In this document: positions 45,777 through 53,516 of the stretch, piece by piece | How positions within the stretch are numbered: position 1 is the first letter of the stretch | Layout: each line of letters opens with the position of its first letter | Assembly: GCA_902572075.1 (NCBI GenBank) | Contig: CACGER010000009.1 | Span: 1-53,516, forward strand | Direction of reading: 5' to 3' | DNA from: an uncultured Prochlorococcus sp. | Lineage (GTDB): Bacteria > Cyanobacteriota > Cyanobacteriia > PCC-6307 > Cyanobiaceae | DNA length: 53,516 bases | Position numbers and translations under genes: made by a program | Notes under the pieces: model-generated | Database searches by the model: none | What the model was told of the DNA's origin: nothing | What the model saw: the letters and a program-made list of their open reading frames with translations, nothing else

Positions 45777-47300
45777 ATGGGATTGCCTTGGTATCGAGTT
45801 CACACGGTAGTTATTAATGACCCAGGTCGACTACTCGCTGTGCATCTTATGCATACTGCATTATTAGCCGGCTGGGCCGGTTCTATGGCTCTTTATGAAT
45901 TAGCCATTTTTGATCCATCTGATGCTGTTCTCAATCCAATGTGGAGACAGGGGATGTATGTTATGCCTTTCATGGCAAGACTTGGTATTACAAGTAGTTG
46001 GAACGGATGGGATATTACCGGCGCTACCGGAGTTGACCCTGGATTTTGGAGTTTTGAAGGTGTTGCAGCAGCGCACATTGTATTTAGTGGACTATTGATG
46101 TTGGCTTCCATTTGGCACTGGACATACTGGGATTTGGATCTATGGGAAGATTCAAGAACTGGTGAGCCTGCCCTTGATTTGCCAAGAATATTCGGGATTC
46201 ACCTTCTCCTAGCAGGACTTACATGCTTTGGTTTTGGAGCTTTCCATTGTGCAAATGTGGGGATTTGGGTTTCTGATCCTTATGGCCTTACTGGTCATGT
46301 AGAGCCTGTGGCCCCTTCCTGGGGAGTAGAAGGATTTAATCCTTTTAATCCAGGAGGAATTGTTGCTAATCATATTGCTGCTGGACTTATGGGTATTATT
46401 GGGGGGATTTTTCACATTACCAATAGACCCGGAGAAAGACTTTATAGAGCATTAAAACTTGGAAGTCTTGAAGGAGTCCTAGCTAGTGCTCTAGCTGCTG
46501 TTTTATTTGTCTCCTTCGTTGTTGCAGGAACAATGTGGTACGGTTCGGCGACAACTCCAGTAGAATTATTTGGCCCTACCAGATATCAATGGGACTCAGG
46601 CTATTTCAAAACTGAAATTAATAGAAGGGTTCAAGCTGCTATAGACGATGGTGCCACTAAAGAAGAGGCATACGCATCGATTCCAGAGAAACTAGCCTTC
46701 TATGATTATGTTGGGAATAGTCCTGCAAAAGGGGGCCTATTCAGAGTTGGAGCTCTCGTTAATGGTGATGGTTTACCAACTGGTTGGCAAGGTCATATTG
46801 CTTTTCAGGACAAAGAAGGTAACGAATTAGAAGTTAGAAGAATACCTAATTTCTTTGAAAACTTTCCTGTCATCCTTGAAGACAAAGAGGGTAATGTAAG
46901 AGCAGATATTCCATTTAGAAGAGCTGAAGCAAAGTACTCATTTGAACAGACAGGAATTACTGCAACCATCTATGGTGGAGATCTTAATGGTCAAACATTT
47001 ACTGATCCTGCAGTAGTTAAAAGATTAGCTAGAAAGGCTCAACTTGGAGAAGCATTCAAATTTGACAGAGAGACTTATAAATCTGATGGTGTATTCCGAA
47101 GCTCCCCAAGAGCATGGTTTACATATGCACATTTATGTTTCGGATTGCTATTCTTGTTTGGCCACTGGTGGCACGCTTCAAGAACTCTTTACAGAAATTC
47201 CTTTGCTGGTATTGATGCTGAGATTGGCGACCAAGTTGAATTCGGTTTATTCAAGAAGCTTGGTGACGAAACCACAAGAAGAATCCCTGGAAGGGTTTAA
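45777..47300 (+). CDS. psbB: Photosystem II chlorophyll-binding protein CP47
   Basis: 507 residues, six membrane helices, with chlorophyll-ligand histidines ([62 protein letters not shown]) and the large lumenal loop between helices 5 and 6. [12 protein letters not shown] is the standard N-terminus. Forms a unit with psbT, 23 bp downstream. TACTAT at 45725-45730 is a possible -10 element. Confidence 0.99.
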   Translation: MGLPWYRVHTVVINDPGRLLAVHLMHTALLAGWAGSMALYELAIFDPSDAVLNPMWRQGMYVMPFMARLGITSSWNGWDITGATGVDPGFWSFEGVAAAHIVFSGLLMLASIWHWTYWDLDLWEDSRTGEPALDLPRIFGIHLLLAGLTCFGFGAFHCANVGIWVSDPYGLTGHVEPVAPSWGVEGFNPFNPGGIVANHIAAGLMGIIGGIFHITNRPGERLYRALKLGSLEGVLASALAAVLFVSFVVAGTMWYGSATTPVELFGPTRYQWDSGYFKTEINRRVQAAIDDGATKEEAYASIPEKLAFYDYVGNSPAKGGLFRVGALVNGDGLPTGWQGHIAFQDKEGNELEVRRIPNFFENFPVILEDKEGNVRADIPFRRAEAKYSFEQTGITATIYGGDLNGQTFTDPAVVKRLARKAQLGEAFKFDRETYKSDGVFRSSPRAWFTYAHLCFGLLFLFGHWWHASRTLYRNSFAGIDAEIGDQVEFGLFKKLGDETTRRIPGRV

Positions 47301-47323
47301 ACTAAACTTTATTACTTAATCTT

Positions 47324-47422
47324 ATGGAAGCTTTCGCTTACGTTCTTATTTTAACTCTCGCAGTTGTTACCTTATTCTTTGCTGTCGCCTTTAGAGACCC
47401 ACCTAAATTTGATAGAAAATGA
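47324..47422 (+). CDS. psbT: Photosystem II reaction centre protein T
   Basis: 32 residues: [20 protein letters not shown], then [12 protein letters not shown]. This is the classic PsbT pattern with one membrane helix and the DPP(K/R)F tail. It is too short for routine gene finding. A terminator follows directly. Confidence 0.97.
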   Translation: MEAFAYVLILTLAVVTLFFAVAFRDPPKFDRK

Positions 47423-47431
47423 ATTAATAAA

Positions 47432-47462
47432 AAAAACCTCTTTAACAAGAGGTTTTTTTTTA
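47432..47462 (+). terminator. Rho-independent terminator of psbB-psbT
   Basis: Arms AAAACCTCTT and AAGAGGTTTT with loop TAAC, followed by a T run. Confidence 0.92.
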
Positions 47463-47521
47463 CTTTTCATAATCAAGATATTACTCTACTATTAGAGTTA
47501 AAGTGCAGCTTATTTCACCAC

Positions 47522-48001
47522 ATGCAGTGTCCTACCTGTCAAAACACAGATAGCAGAGTTTTGGAATCAAGATCTGCTGATAGTGGTAAAAGTGTTCGAA
47601 GAAGAAGAGAGTGCTTAAATTGCAGCTTTAGATTTACAACTTATGAAAGAGTGGAATCAATGCCAGTTTCAGTTATAAAAAAAGACGGAAACAGAGAATT
47701 ATTCGATAAACAAAAACTATTTACTGGTATATCAAGAGCTTGTGAAAAGACTAACTTCAGTAGTGAAGCAATTATTAATTTCGTAGATGGAATTGAATCA
47801 CAAATCGTTCACGATTCTAATAAAGATATTAAGTCTTCTTATATCGGAGAATTAATACTTAAAAATCTTAGGAAAGAAAACGAAGTCGCTTATATAAGAT
47901 ACGCATCAGTTTACAGAAAATTTAATGGGGTAAAAGATTTTATTTCTACTCTTGAATCTTTAAAAGGCAGTTCCAAAAACCAATTAGCTTCAATTTCATA
48001 A
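47522..48001 (+). CDS. nrdR: Transcriptional repressor NrdR
   Basis: Represses ribonucleotide reductase genes in response to ATP/dATP. The N-terminal zinc ribbon has Cys3, Cys6, Cys31 and Cys34 (QCPTCQNT and ECLNCSF) and RRRRE between; the ATP-cone domain follows ([20 protein letters not shown], and [12 protein letters not shown]). 159 residues is normal. Followed by rpsA. Confidence 0.96.
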   Translation: MQCPTCQNTDSRVLESRSADSGKSVRRRRECLNCSFRFTTYERVESMPVSVIKKDGNRELFDKQKLFTGISRACEKTNFSSEAIINFVDGIESQIVHDSNKDIKSSYIGELILKNLRKENEVAYIRYASVYRKFNGVKDFISTLESLKGSSKNQLASIS

Positions 48002-48110
48002 AATTAAGCATCTTGAAGTGTAGAATACATATCACAAATATTTTTTGCTATTGGTTTGCAGGCTAATAGCATACCTTTCTAACTACCTTAGGTAGTCTGC
48101 GACATAACAA

Positions 48111-49202
48111 ATGAACGAAAATTCTTCCCAAACCATTAAAGAACTCTCTGAGGATCAAGAAATTAAAAATTCGTCTGAGTTTGGTAGTAATTCAGCATCC
48201 CAAAATGAGGAAGATTTATCCTTCGAGAAGAGCGATATACCTTCAGCTGATTCTTCCTCTAGCAGAACTAATACGGATTTTGAAAACGCAGGATTCACAC
48301 AAGAAGAATTTGCATCACTTTTGGGTAAGTATGATTATAATTTTAAGCCAGGCGATCTAGTTAAAGGTACCGTTTTTGCTTTAGAGCCCAAAGGGGCCAT
48401 GATAGATATTGGGGCAAAAACAGCTGCTTTTATGCCTGTTCAGGAGGTTTCTATAAATAGAGTTGAAGGACTTAATGATGTTTTACAACCTTCAGAAAGT
48501 AGAGAATTCTTCATAATGAGTGAGGAAAATGAAGATGGCCAATTAGCCCTCTCCATTAGAAGAATTGAATATCAAAGAGCTTGGGAAAGGGTTAGACAAC
48601 TCCAAAAAGAAGATGCCACTATATATTCTGAAGTTTTTGCAACAAACAGAGGTGGAGCCCTTGTGAGGGTGGAAGGCTTGAGAGGTTTTATCCCAGGCTC
48701 TCACATAAGTGCTCGAAGAATTAAAGATGACTTAGAAGGTGAATATTTACCTCTAAAATTTCTAGAAGTTGATGAAGAGAGAAACAGATTAGTGCTCAGT
48801 CATAGAAGAGCGTTGGTTGAGAAAAAAATGAACAGACTTGAGGTGGGAGAAGTTGTTGTTGGTTCTGTAAAAGGTATTAAACCTTATGGAGCCTTTATTG
48901 ATATTGGTGGAGTTAGTGGTCTATTGCACATTTCTGAAATAAGTCACGAACATATTGAGACTCCTCATAATGTTTTAAATGTGAATGACCAAATGAAAGT
49001 TATGATAATTGACCTTGATTCAGAAAGAGGACGAATTTCATTATCTACTAAAGCACTTGAGCCTGAACCAGGAGATATGCTAACTGACCCTCAAAAAGTT
49101 TTTAATAAAGCTGAAGAAATGGCTGCGAAATACAAACAAATGTTATTCGAACAAACTGACGATAACGAGGAGATCCCCTCGACTTCAGCTGAAACAGAAT
49201 AA
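48111..49202 (+). CDS. rpsA: 30S ribosomal protein S1
   Basis: 363 residues with three S1 RNA-binding repeats (about residues 77-150, LVKGTVFALEPKGAMIDIGA; 165-235, YSEVFATNRGGALVRVEGLRG; 250-320, VVVGSVKGIKPYGAFIDIGG). The acidic N- and C-terminal tails are typical for cyanobacterial S1, which is shorter than the six-repeat form of E. coli. Helps initiation on structured or leaderless mRNAs. Confidence 0.94.
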   Translation: MNENSSQTIKELSEDQEIKNSSEFGSNSASQNEEDLSFEKSDIPSADSSSSRTNTDFENAGFTQEEFASLLGKYDYNFKPGDLVKGTVFALEPKGAMIDIGAKTAAFMPVQEVSINRVEGLNDVLQPSESREFFIMSEENEDGQLALSIRRIEYQRAWERVRQLQKEDATIYSEVFATNRGGALVRVEGLRGFIPGSHISARRIKDDLEGEYLPLKFLEVDEERNRLVLSHRRALVEKKMNRLEVGEVVVGSVKGIKPYGAFIDIGGVSGLLHISEISHEHIETPHNVLNVNDQMKVMIIDLDSERGRISLSTKALEPEPGDMLTDPQKVFNKAEEMAAKYKQMLFEQTDDNEEIPSTSAETE

Positions 49203-49331
49203 ATTTACTTATTTATTTTGTGAAAAATATCTTGATTTAAGCCATATTTTACAAGTTTTTTAAATTTACAATAATTGATTTGTAACGATAGTTTAAATTA
49301 GGATAAAGGCTAATTTCAAAATTATTTGTTA

Positions 49332-50570
49332 ATGAGTGATTTCATTTTCACTTCAGAATCAGTAACTGAGGGCCATCCTGACAAAATATGTGATCAAATT
49401 AGTGATGCGGTTTTAGATGCTTTACTGACAGAAGATCCAGAAAGCAGAGTTGCATGCGAGACTGTTGTTAATACTGGTCTTTGTTTGCTTACTGGAGAAA
49501 TAACTTCAAAAGCAAAAGTCGATTACATAAAACTCGTTAGAAATGTAATTAAAGAAATTGGATATGAAGGATATAAAGCAGGTGGTTTTGACGCGAATAG
49601 TTGTGCTGTTCTAGTAGCGCTTGACGAGCAATCACCAGATATTTCACAAGGAGTAAATGATGCAGATGATGTTAACGATGATTTGGAAGATAATACCGGA
49701 GCTGGAGACCAAGGCATAATGTTCGGCTATGCATGCGATGAGACACCTGAATTAATGCCCTTACCGATTAGCTTAGCTCATAGATTAGCCATTCAACTTG
49801 CCAAAGTGAGGCATGAAAAAATCCTTAATTATCTACTACCTGATGGTAAAACTCAAGTAAGCATTGATTACGAAAAAGGTTTACCAGTCTCGATTAATAC
49901 TATTCTAATTTCAACTCAACATAATCCTGAGATTGACGGAGTCACAAATGAAGAAAAAATTCGTCAAAGAATAAAAGAAGATTTATGGAAGCATGTTGTA
50001 ATTCCTGCTACTGAAGATTTAGAAATCAAACCAAACATTAGCAAAACAAGGTTTTTAGTAAATCCCACCGGAAAATTTGTCGTAGGAGGGCCTCAAGGAG
50101 ATGCAGGGCTCACTGGAAGAAAAATCATTGTCGATACTTATGGTGGATATGCAAGACACGGAGGAGGGGCATTTTCTGGTAAAGATCCCACAAAAGTAGA
50201 TAGATCAGCCGCTTATGCAGCACGTTATGTAGCTAAAAGCATAGTTAAGGCAAAATTAGCAAAAAAAGCAGAAGTACAATTAAGTTATGCAATTGGAGTA
50301 GCAAAACCAATTTCCATTCTCGTCGAGACTTTTGATACGGGTGTTATTTCACAAGCTAATTTGACTGAGATAATTAAAGAGCACTTTGATTTAAGACCTG
50401 CAGCAATAATAAAAGAATTTAACTTAAGAAATCTACCAAAAAAAATTGGAGGCAATTTTTTTAGGAAGACTGCATCCTATGGACATTTTGGCAGAAGAGA
50501 TCTTGAGCTCCCATGGGAAAATGTAGAAGAAAAAGCAGCCCAATTAGCAGAGGCTGCCAAGATCTTTTAA
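49332..50570 (+). CDS. metK: S-adenosylmethionine synthase
   Basis: Makes SAM from methionine and ATP. ATG 49332 gives [20 protein letters not shown], with the ATP-binding His in [18 protein letters not shown] and the phosphate-binding [20 protein letters not shown] follow. TTG 49326 would add two residues. 412 residues, normal for bacterial MetK. Followed 15 bp later by a FGGY kinase on the same strand. Confidence 0.97.
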   Translation: MSDFIFTSESVTEGHPDKICDQISDAVLDALLTEDPESRVACETVVNTGLCLLTGEITSKAKVDYIKLVRNVIKEIGYEGYKAGGFDANSCAVLVALDEQSPDISQGVNDADDVNDDLEDNTGAGDQGIMFGYACDETPELMPLPISLAHRLAIQLAKVRHEKILNYLLPDGKTQVSIDYEKGLPVSINTILISTQHNPEIDGVTNEEKIRQRIKEDLWKHVVIPATEDLEIKPNISKTRFLVNPTGKFVVGGPQGDAGLTGRKIIVDTYGGYARHGGGAFSGKDPTKVDRSAAYAARYVAKSIVKAKLAKKAEVQLSYAIGVAKPISILVETFDTGVISQANLTEIIKEHFDLRPAAIIKEFNLRNLPKKIGGNFFRKTASYGHFGRRDLELPWENVEEKAAQLAEAAKIF

Positions 50571-50585
50571 TAAAATATTTTTTCT

Positions 50586-51815
50586 ATGCCTGAAAATTTT
50601 TATGGAGGGTTAGATTTTGGAACCAGTGGTGCAAGAATATCAATAATTAATTTTCATAAGAAATTAGTATATTCAAATTCCGTACCTTATTCATACAGCT
50701 TTAAAAATCCAAATTCTTGGATCAATTCTTGTGAGAATCTTTTAGCATGTTTGCCTATTGAGGTGAAAATTAACCTTAATAAATTGGCTATCTCCGGCAC
50801 CTCAGGAACTTTAACAGCATTAAATTTGCAAGGGGAGCCACTTGGAGAAGCGATACCTTATAACCAGGCATGTAGCGAAAATAAGATCCTTCTTGAATCC
50901 TTAACTTCTAGAGAAGATCATCTGCGAACTCCATACAGTAGTCTTGCTAAAGCATTAAAACTAATTAATGAATATGGGACAAATATACTTTTACGTCATC
51001 AATCTGATTGGATCACTGGTTGGTTTTTAAAAGATTGGACCCATGGAGAAGAAGGTAATAATCTAAAACTTGGTTGGGATTTAAAAAAAGAATCATGGCC
51101 AAAAAGCTATCTCAATACTTCATGGCAAAAATGCTTACCGCACATAATAAAAAGTGGGGAAATTCTTGGGCAAGTGAATTTTGATTTAGCCGAGAGATTT
51201 AACTTGAATAAAAAATTAATATTAATCTCAGGAACCACTGACTCTAATGCTGGTTTAATAGCTGCAGGTTTAGGTAAAAAAGATGGCCTCACTGTTTTAG
51301 GAACAACCATCGTAGTTAAAAAAATTATTGATAAACCTATAAAAAAACAAGGTATTACAATTCATAGAATAAACGGCGATTGGATATGTGGAGGAGCATC
51401 AAATTCAGGATGCGGTATCTTATCTAAGTTCTTTTCTGATTTAGAAATAAATGAGCTCAGTCGACAAATTAATCCATCGAATAATACTTCCTTAAATCTT
51501 TTACCTCTTAATAGTGTAGGAGAGAGATTTCCTGTTAATAATGCTAATTTAGAGCCAATACTCGATCCAAGGCCAGTCAGCGACTCACTTTATTTACATG
51601 CATTATTCGAGGGGCTAGCCAAGATCGAATTGAAAGGATGGGAAAAACTAGGCGAACTAACAGGTTCTCTTCCAAAAAAAATTATTACTATTGGTGGAGG
51701 TTCAAAAAACCCTCAATGGAGGAAAATAAGAGAAAAAATTATCAAGATACCAATAGTTTCATGTAAAAAAACTACTTCATTTGGCACTGCCTTATTAGCA
51801 ATTAATGCAAAATAA
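50586..51815 (+). CDS. FGGY family carbohydrate kinase
   Basis: 409 residues. The N-terminal sugar/ATP motif GGLDFGTSGARISII, SGTSGTLTALNLQGEPLGEA, and the C-terminal ATP site TIGGGSKNPQWRKI with the family's GGGSKNxxW. It resembles D-xylulokinase- or ribulokinase-type enzymes; the actual sugar is not known. It is short for the family (usual about 480-500), with an internal region reduced. Confidence 0.85.
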   Translation: MPENFYGGLDFGTSGARISIINFHKKLVYSNSVPYSYSFKNPNSWINSCENLLACLPIEVKINLNKLAISGTSGTLTALNLQGEPLGEAIPYNQACSENKILLESLTSREDHLRTPYSSLAKALKLINEYGTNILLRHQSDWITGWFLKDWTHGEEGNNLKLGWDLKKESWPKSYLNTSWQKCLPHIIKSGEILGQVNFDLAERFNLNKKLILISGTTDSNAGLIAAGLGKKDGLTVLGTTIVVKKIIDKPIKKQGITIHRINGDWICGGASNSGCGILSKFFSDLEINELSRQINPSNNTSLNLLPLNSVGERFPVNNANLEPILDPRPVSDSLYLHALFEGLAKIELKGWEKLGELTGSLPKKIITIGGGSKNPQWRKIREKIIKIPIVSCKKTTSFGTALLAINAK

Positions 51816-51906
51816 CAGTTTTTTGGGATATTTGATGAAGATATAAAATTTTTAATGAAAAGGGTTTCACAAACTACACATTGTAATTTAGAGTATATAG
51901 GTTAGA

Positions 51907-51979
51907 GCCGGGATAGCTCAGTTGGTAGAGCAGGCGACTGAAAATCGCCGTGTCCCCAGTTCAAATCTGGGTCCTGGCA
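51907..51979 (+). tRNA. tRNA-Phe (anticodon GAA)
   Basis: 73 nt. Acceptor GCCGGGA with TCCTGGC (one G-U), anticodon loop CTGAAAA (GAA), T loop AGTTCAAATCT, D arm AGCTCAGTTGGTAGAGC. Followed by its terminator. Confidence 0.98.
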
Positions 51980-51984
51980 CCTTT

Positions 51985-52012
51985 AAAACCCCGTCTATGA
52001 AGGGGTTTTTTA
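51985..52012 (+). terminator. Rho-independent terminator of tRNA-Phe
   Basis: Arms AAAACCCC and GGGGTTTT (51985-51992 and 52002-52009) with a 9-base loop and a following T run. Confidence 0.9.
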
Positions 52013-52067
52013 TTTTTATGGGATATAGAAACTTTATTCTTTATTTTATTTTTAAAATTCAGAATTT

Positions 52068-52487
52068 TTAATTTTCTACTCTGCAGACTTGACTTATAAC
52101 ACCCAAAATCAGTTTATCTCCATTTGGATCTTGCCAATCAGCCAAATCATTGAAATTACTATTTATTTCATCTACAGAGACATCAACGTCTCTAAATGAT
52201 TTTTCAAAACAATTTATATCCATTGTATAGAGTATATCTTTAGTAATTTCACTTTTTGTTTTCGGAATAAATTTACTCAATATTCTCACAGAACCATCCT
52301 CATTTCTTTTAATACTTTGCCTATCCCATAACTGTTCTCCATATTCACTTTTCGGAACTCCAACCCATTCATGAGACAAAGCATTTGATTTTTTTATTGA
52401 GATACTCAAGGAGACAATTATCGAAAGGACTACACCAAAGCTATTTCGAATAAATATTGAATTAACTTTATTCTTAGAATTAACCAT
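52068..52487 (-). CDS. Secreted or membrane-anchored hypothetical protein (139 aa)
   Basis: The ATG at 52487 (MVNSKNKVNSIFIRNSFGVV) is preferred: it leads straight into a signal-type hydrophobic segment (SFGVVLSIIVSLSISI). The longer ORF from 52589 would start in another hydrophobic run. The mature part has two cysteines (DINCFEKSFRD and ISQVCRVEN) likely joined, and the beginning SHEWVGVPKSEYGEQLWDRQ. Probably periplasmic. No known domain. Confidence 0.6.
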   Translation of the reverse strand: MVNSKNKVNSIFIRNSFGVVLSIIVSLSISIKKSNALSHEWVGVPKSEYGEQLWDRQSIKRNEDGSVRILSKFIPKTKSEITKDILYTMDINCFEKSFRDVDVSVDEINSNFNDLADWQDPNGDKLILGVISQVCRVEN

Positions 52488-52633
52488 TAATAAGTCTGAA
52501 ATACAAAAATCTCTTAAAAGGAGTAAATATAAGATTAAAAATTTGTAAAAATTTTTATTGATTAGTATTTCTATTATAGATACAATCAAATATTAAATTA
52601 AGAATTAACTTCCAATAAATTTACTAAAAAATA

Positions 52634-53269
52634 ATGAATAAAATACAGAAATTTCTTTCAGTAGTTTTTTTTATCGCAATATTTGTTGCATTGATTTATT
52701 TAATCCAAAATTATGGGATTGAACCCCTTAGAAATAAAATAGAAAGTATGGGAATTTGGGCTCCTTTTGGAATTTTCATACTTAGAGGAGTAAGTATTAT
52801 TCTACCAGCTCTTCCAAGTTCAGCTTATTCTCTACTAGCAGGTTCATTATTAGGATTTCAAAAAGGTTACATGATAATAATCTTTTCTGATGTCGTTTTT
52901 TGCCAAGCTGCTTTCTTTATCGCAAGAAATTATGGGCGAGTCCCAGTAAGGAATTTGGTAGGCCCCAAAGCGATGAAAAAAATTGAAAGTTTTAATCAAA
53001 ACCAACTCGAAGAAAATTTCTTTCTCATGACAGGTTTACTTATGACTGGCCTTTTTGATTTTCTAAGCTACGCAATTGGTATTGGAGGAACTCGCTGGAA
53101 AATATTTACTCCAGCATTATTAATAAGTCTTCTAATAAGTGATTCTATATTAGTAGCTGTAGGAGCTGGTGTTAGTCAGGGAGCAGGATTACTTCTAGGA
53201 GTAGCTCTTTTGGGAATGTTTGCATTAGCAACTATTTCAGGATTAGCAAAAAATAAACTACCTAAATAA
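52634..53269 (+). CDS. TVP38/TMEM64 (DedA/VTT-type) membrane protein
   Basis: 211 residues, about five membrane spans. Contains the VTT domain pattern: IFILRGVSIILPALPSSAYSLLAGSLLG (half-helix with P-A-L-P-S), FCQAAFFIARNYGRVPVRNL with the conserved Arg/Gly, and TGLFDFLSYAIGIGG (conserved phenylalanine and Asp). The family acts in lipid movement or membrane homeostasis. Divergent from the secreted hypothetical. Confidence 0.85.
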   Translation: MNKIQKFLSVVFFIAIFVALIYLIQNYGIEPLRNKIESMGIWAPFGIFILRGVSIILPALPSSAYSLLAGSLLGFQKGYMIIIFSDVVFCQAAFFIARNYGRVPVRNLVGPKAMKKIESFNQNQLEENFFLMTGLLMTGLFDFLSYAIGIGGTRWKIFTPALLISLLISDSILVAVGAGVSQGAGLLLGVALLGMFALATISGLAKNKLPK

Positions 53270-53384
53270 AAAACAGTTAAAAATTCTGAAATCAAAAATA
53301 GAGATATGACATTTTTGCAAACAAAAACTATATGAATAAGAATTCATGCAAGAATGGAAATTGATTAATTTTTAAAGTTCATAG

Positions 53385-53516
53385 ATGACTCCATTTAGAC
53401 CAACTTCACATGATCGCCCTGGAGAACAAATATCAACCACTCCTTCTGGATTAAAAGTAACTTCTGCAAAGAGATTAATGGTGGATTCAATGGTAAGAAT
53501 GATTCAAAAAGCAGAA
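53385..53516 (+). CDS. Hypothetical protein, 3' partial (runs off the window)
   Basis: Open from ATG 53385 to the end, 44 residues seen: MTPFRPTSHDRPGEQISTTP, then SGLKVTSAKRLMVDSMVRMIQKAE. The N-terminus is proline-rich and disordered, then a helix with basic residues begins. The rest of the gene is outside the window, so no function is given. Confidence 0.55.
   Translation, partial: MTPFRPTSHDRPGEQISTTPSGLKVTSAKRLMVDSMVRMIQKAE

Overview
The window is a 53.5 kb piece of a cyanobacterial chromosome. It is very A+T rich, densely packed, and full of very small genes. The photosynthesis genes (psaE, psbB, psbT, psbM, petB, petD), a two-LysM envelope protein, DUF3104/DUF1651/DUF3764-type families, a plastoquinol terminal oxidase and compact streamlined intergenic spaces all point to a high-light Prochlorococcus marinus. 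This assignment comes from gene content and composition, not from a database search. I cannot name the strain.

Layout. 1-2.5 kb: the 3' part of a very large surface autotransporter/adhesin gene that begins before the window. It is followed by tRNA-Thr(GGT). 2.7-7.4 kb: an accessory-looking stretch of about 15 short, mostly uncharacterised genes, including two small dimeric-barrel-like proteins and a DUF3764 protein in one minus-strand cluster, and a DUF985 cupin. 7.4-11.7 kb: thiamin salvage (thiD, tenA), a cryptochrome/photolyase and a proline iminopeptidase. 11.8-12.2 kb: a gene-free, hairpin-rich segment that may be an ncRNA, next to a small two-gene unit whose first gene has a one-base frameshift. 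12.6-25.7 kb: a CPBP membrane protease, ArfB-like ribosome rescue factor, Bcp peroxiredoxin, TatA, a Nif11-type protein, a carotenoid-type FAD oxidoreductase, PTOX next to an NdhF-like fragment, an Hli-like mini protein, a poly-glutamine mini protein, and many 30-60 residue membrane proteins too short for routine gene calling. 25.7-30.2 kb: GNAT acetyltransferase, aldehyde dehydrogenase, LysM protein, psaE and mutM.

30.2-35.3 kb: one complete rRNA operon on the minus strand (16S, tRNA-Ile, tRNA-Ala, 23S, 5S). 35.9-53.5 kb: core genome. It holds a GH100 neutral invertase, petB-petD, ctpA, an HD phosphohydrolase, minCDE, tRNA-Thr(TGT), a TsaC/Sua5 gene with an overlapping mini gene, prmC, psbM, a 2Fe-2S ferredoxin, psbB-psbT, nrdR, rpsA, metK with a FGGY sugar kinase, tRNA-Phe, a secreted hypothetical protein and a TVP38/DedA-type membrane protein. 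The last gene runs off the right edge.

The functional themes are photosystem I/II and b6f assembly and protection (PTOX, CtpA, Hli-like protein, photolyase, peroxiredoxin), division-site placement (MinCDE), translation and ribosome rescue, and vitamin B1 salvage. The least explained material is the set of mini genes at 2.7-7.2 and 12-25.5 kb, the structured segment at 11.8-12.1 kb, and the large adhesin at the left edge. No insertion sequence, prophage, CRISPR array or restriction system was seen.
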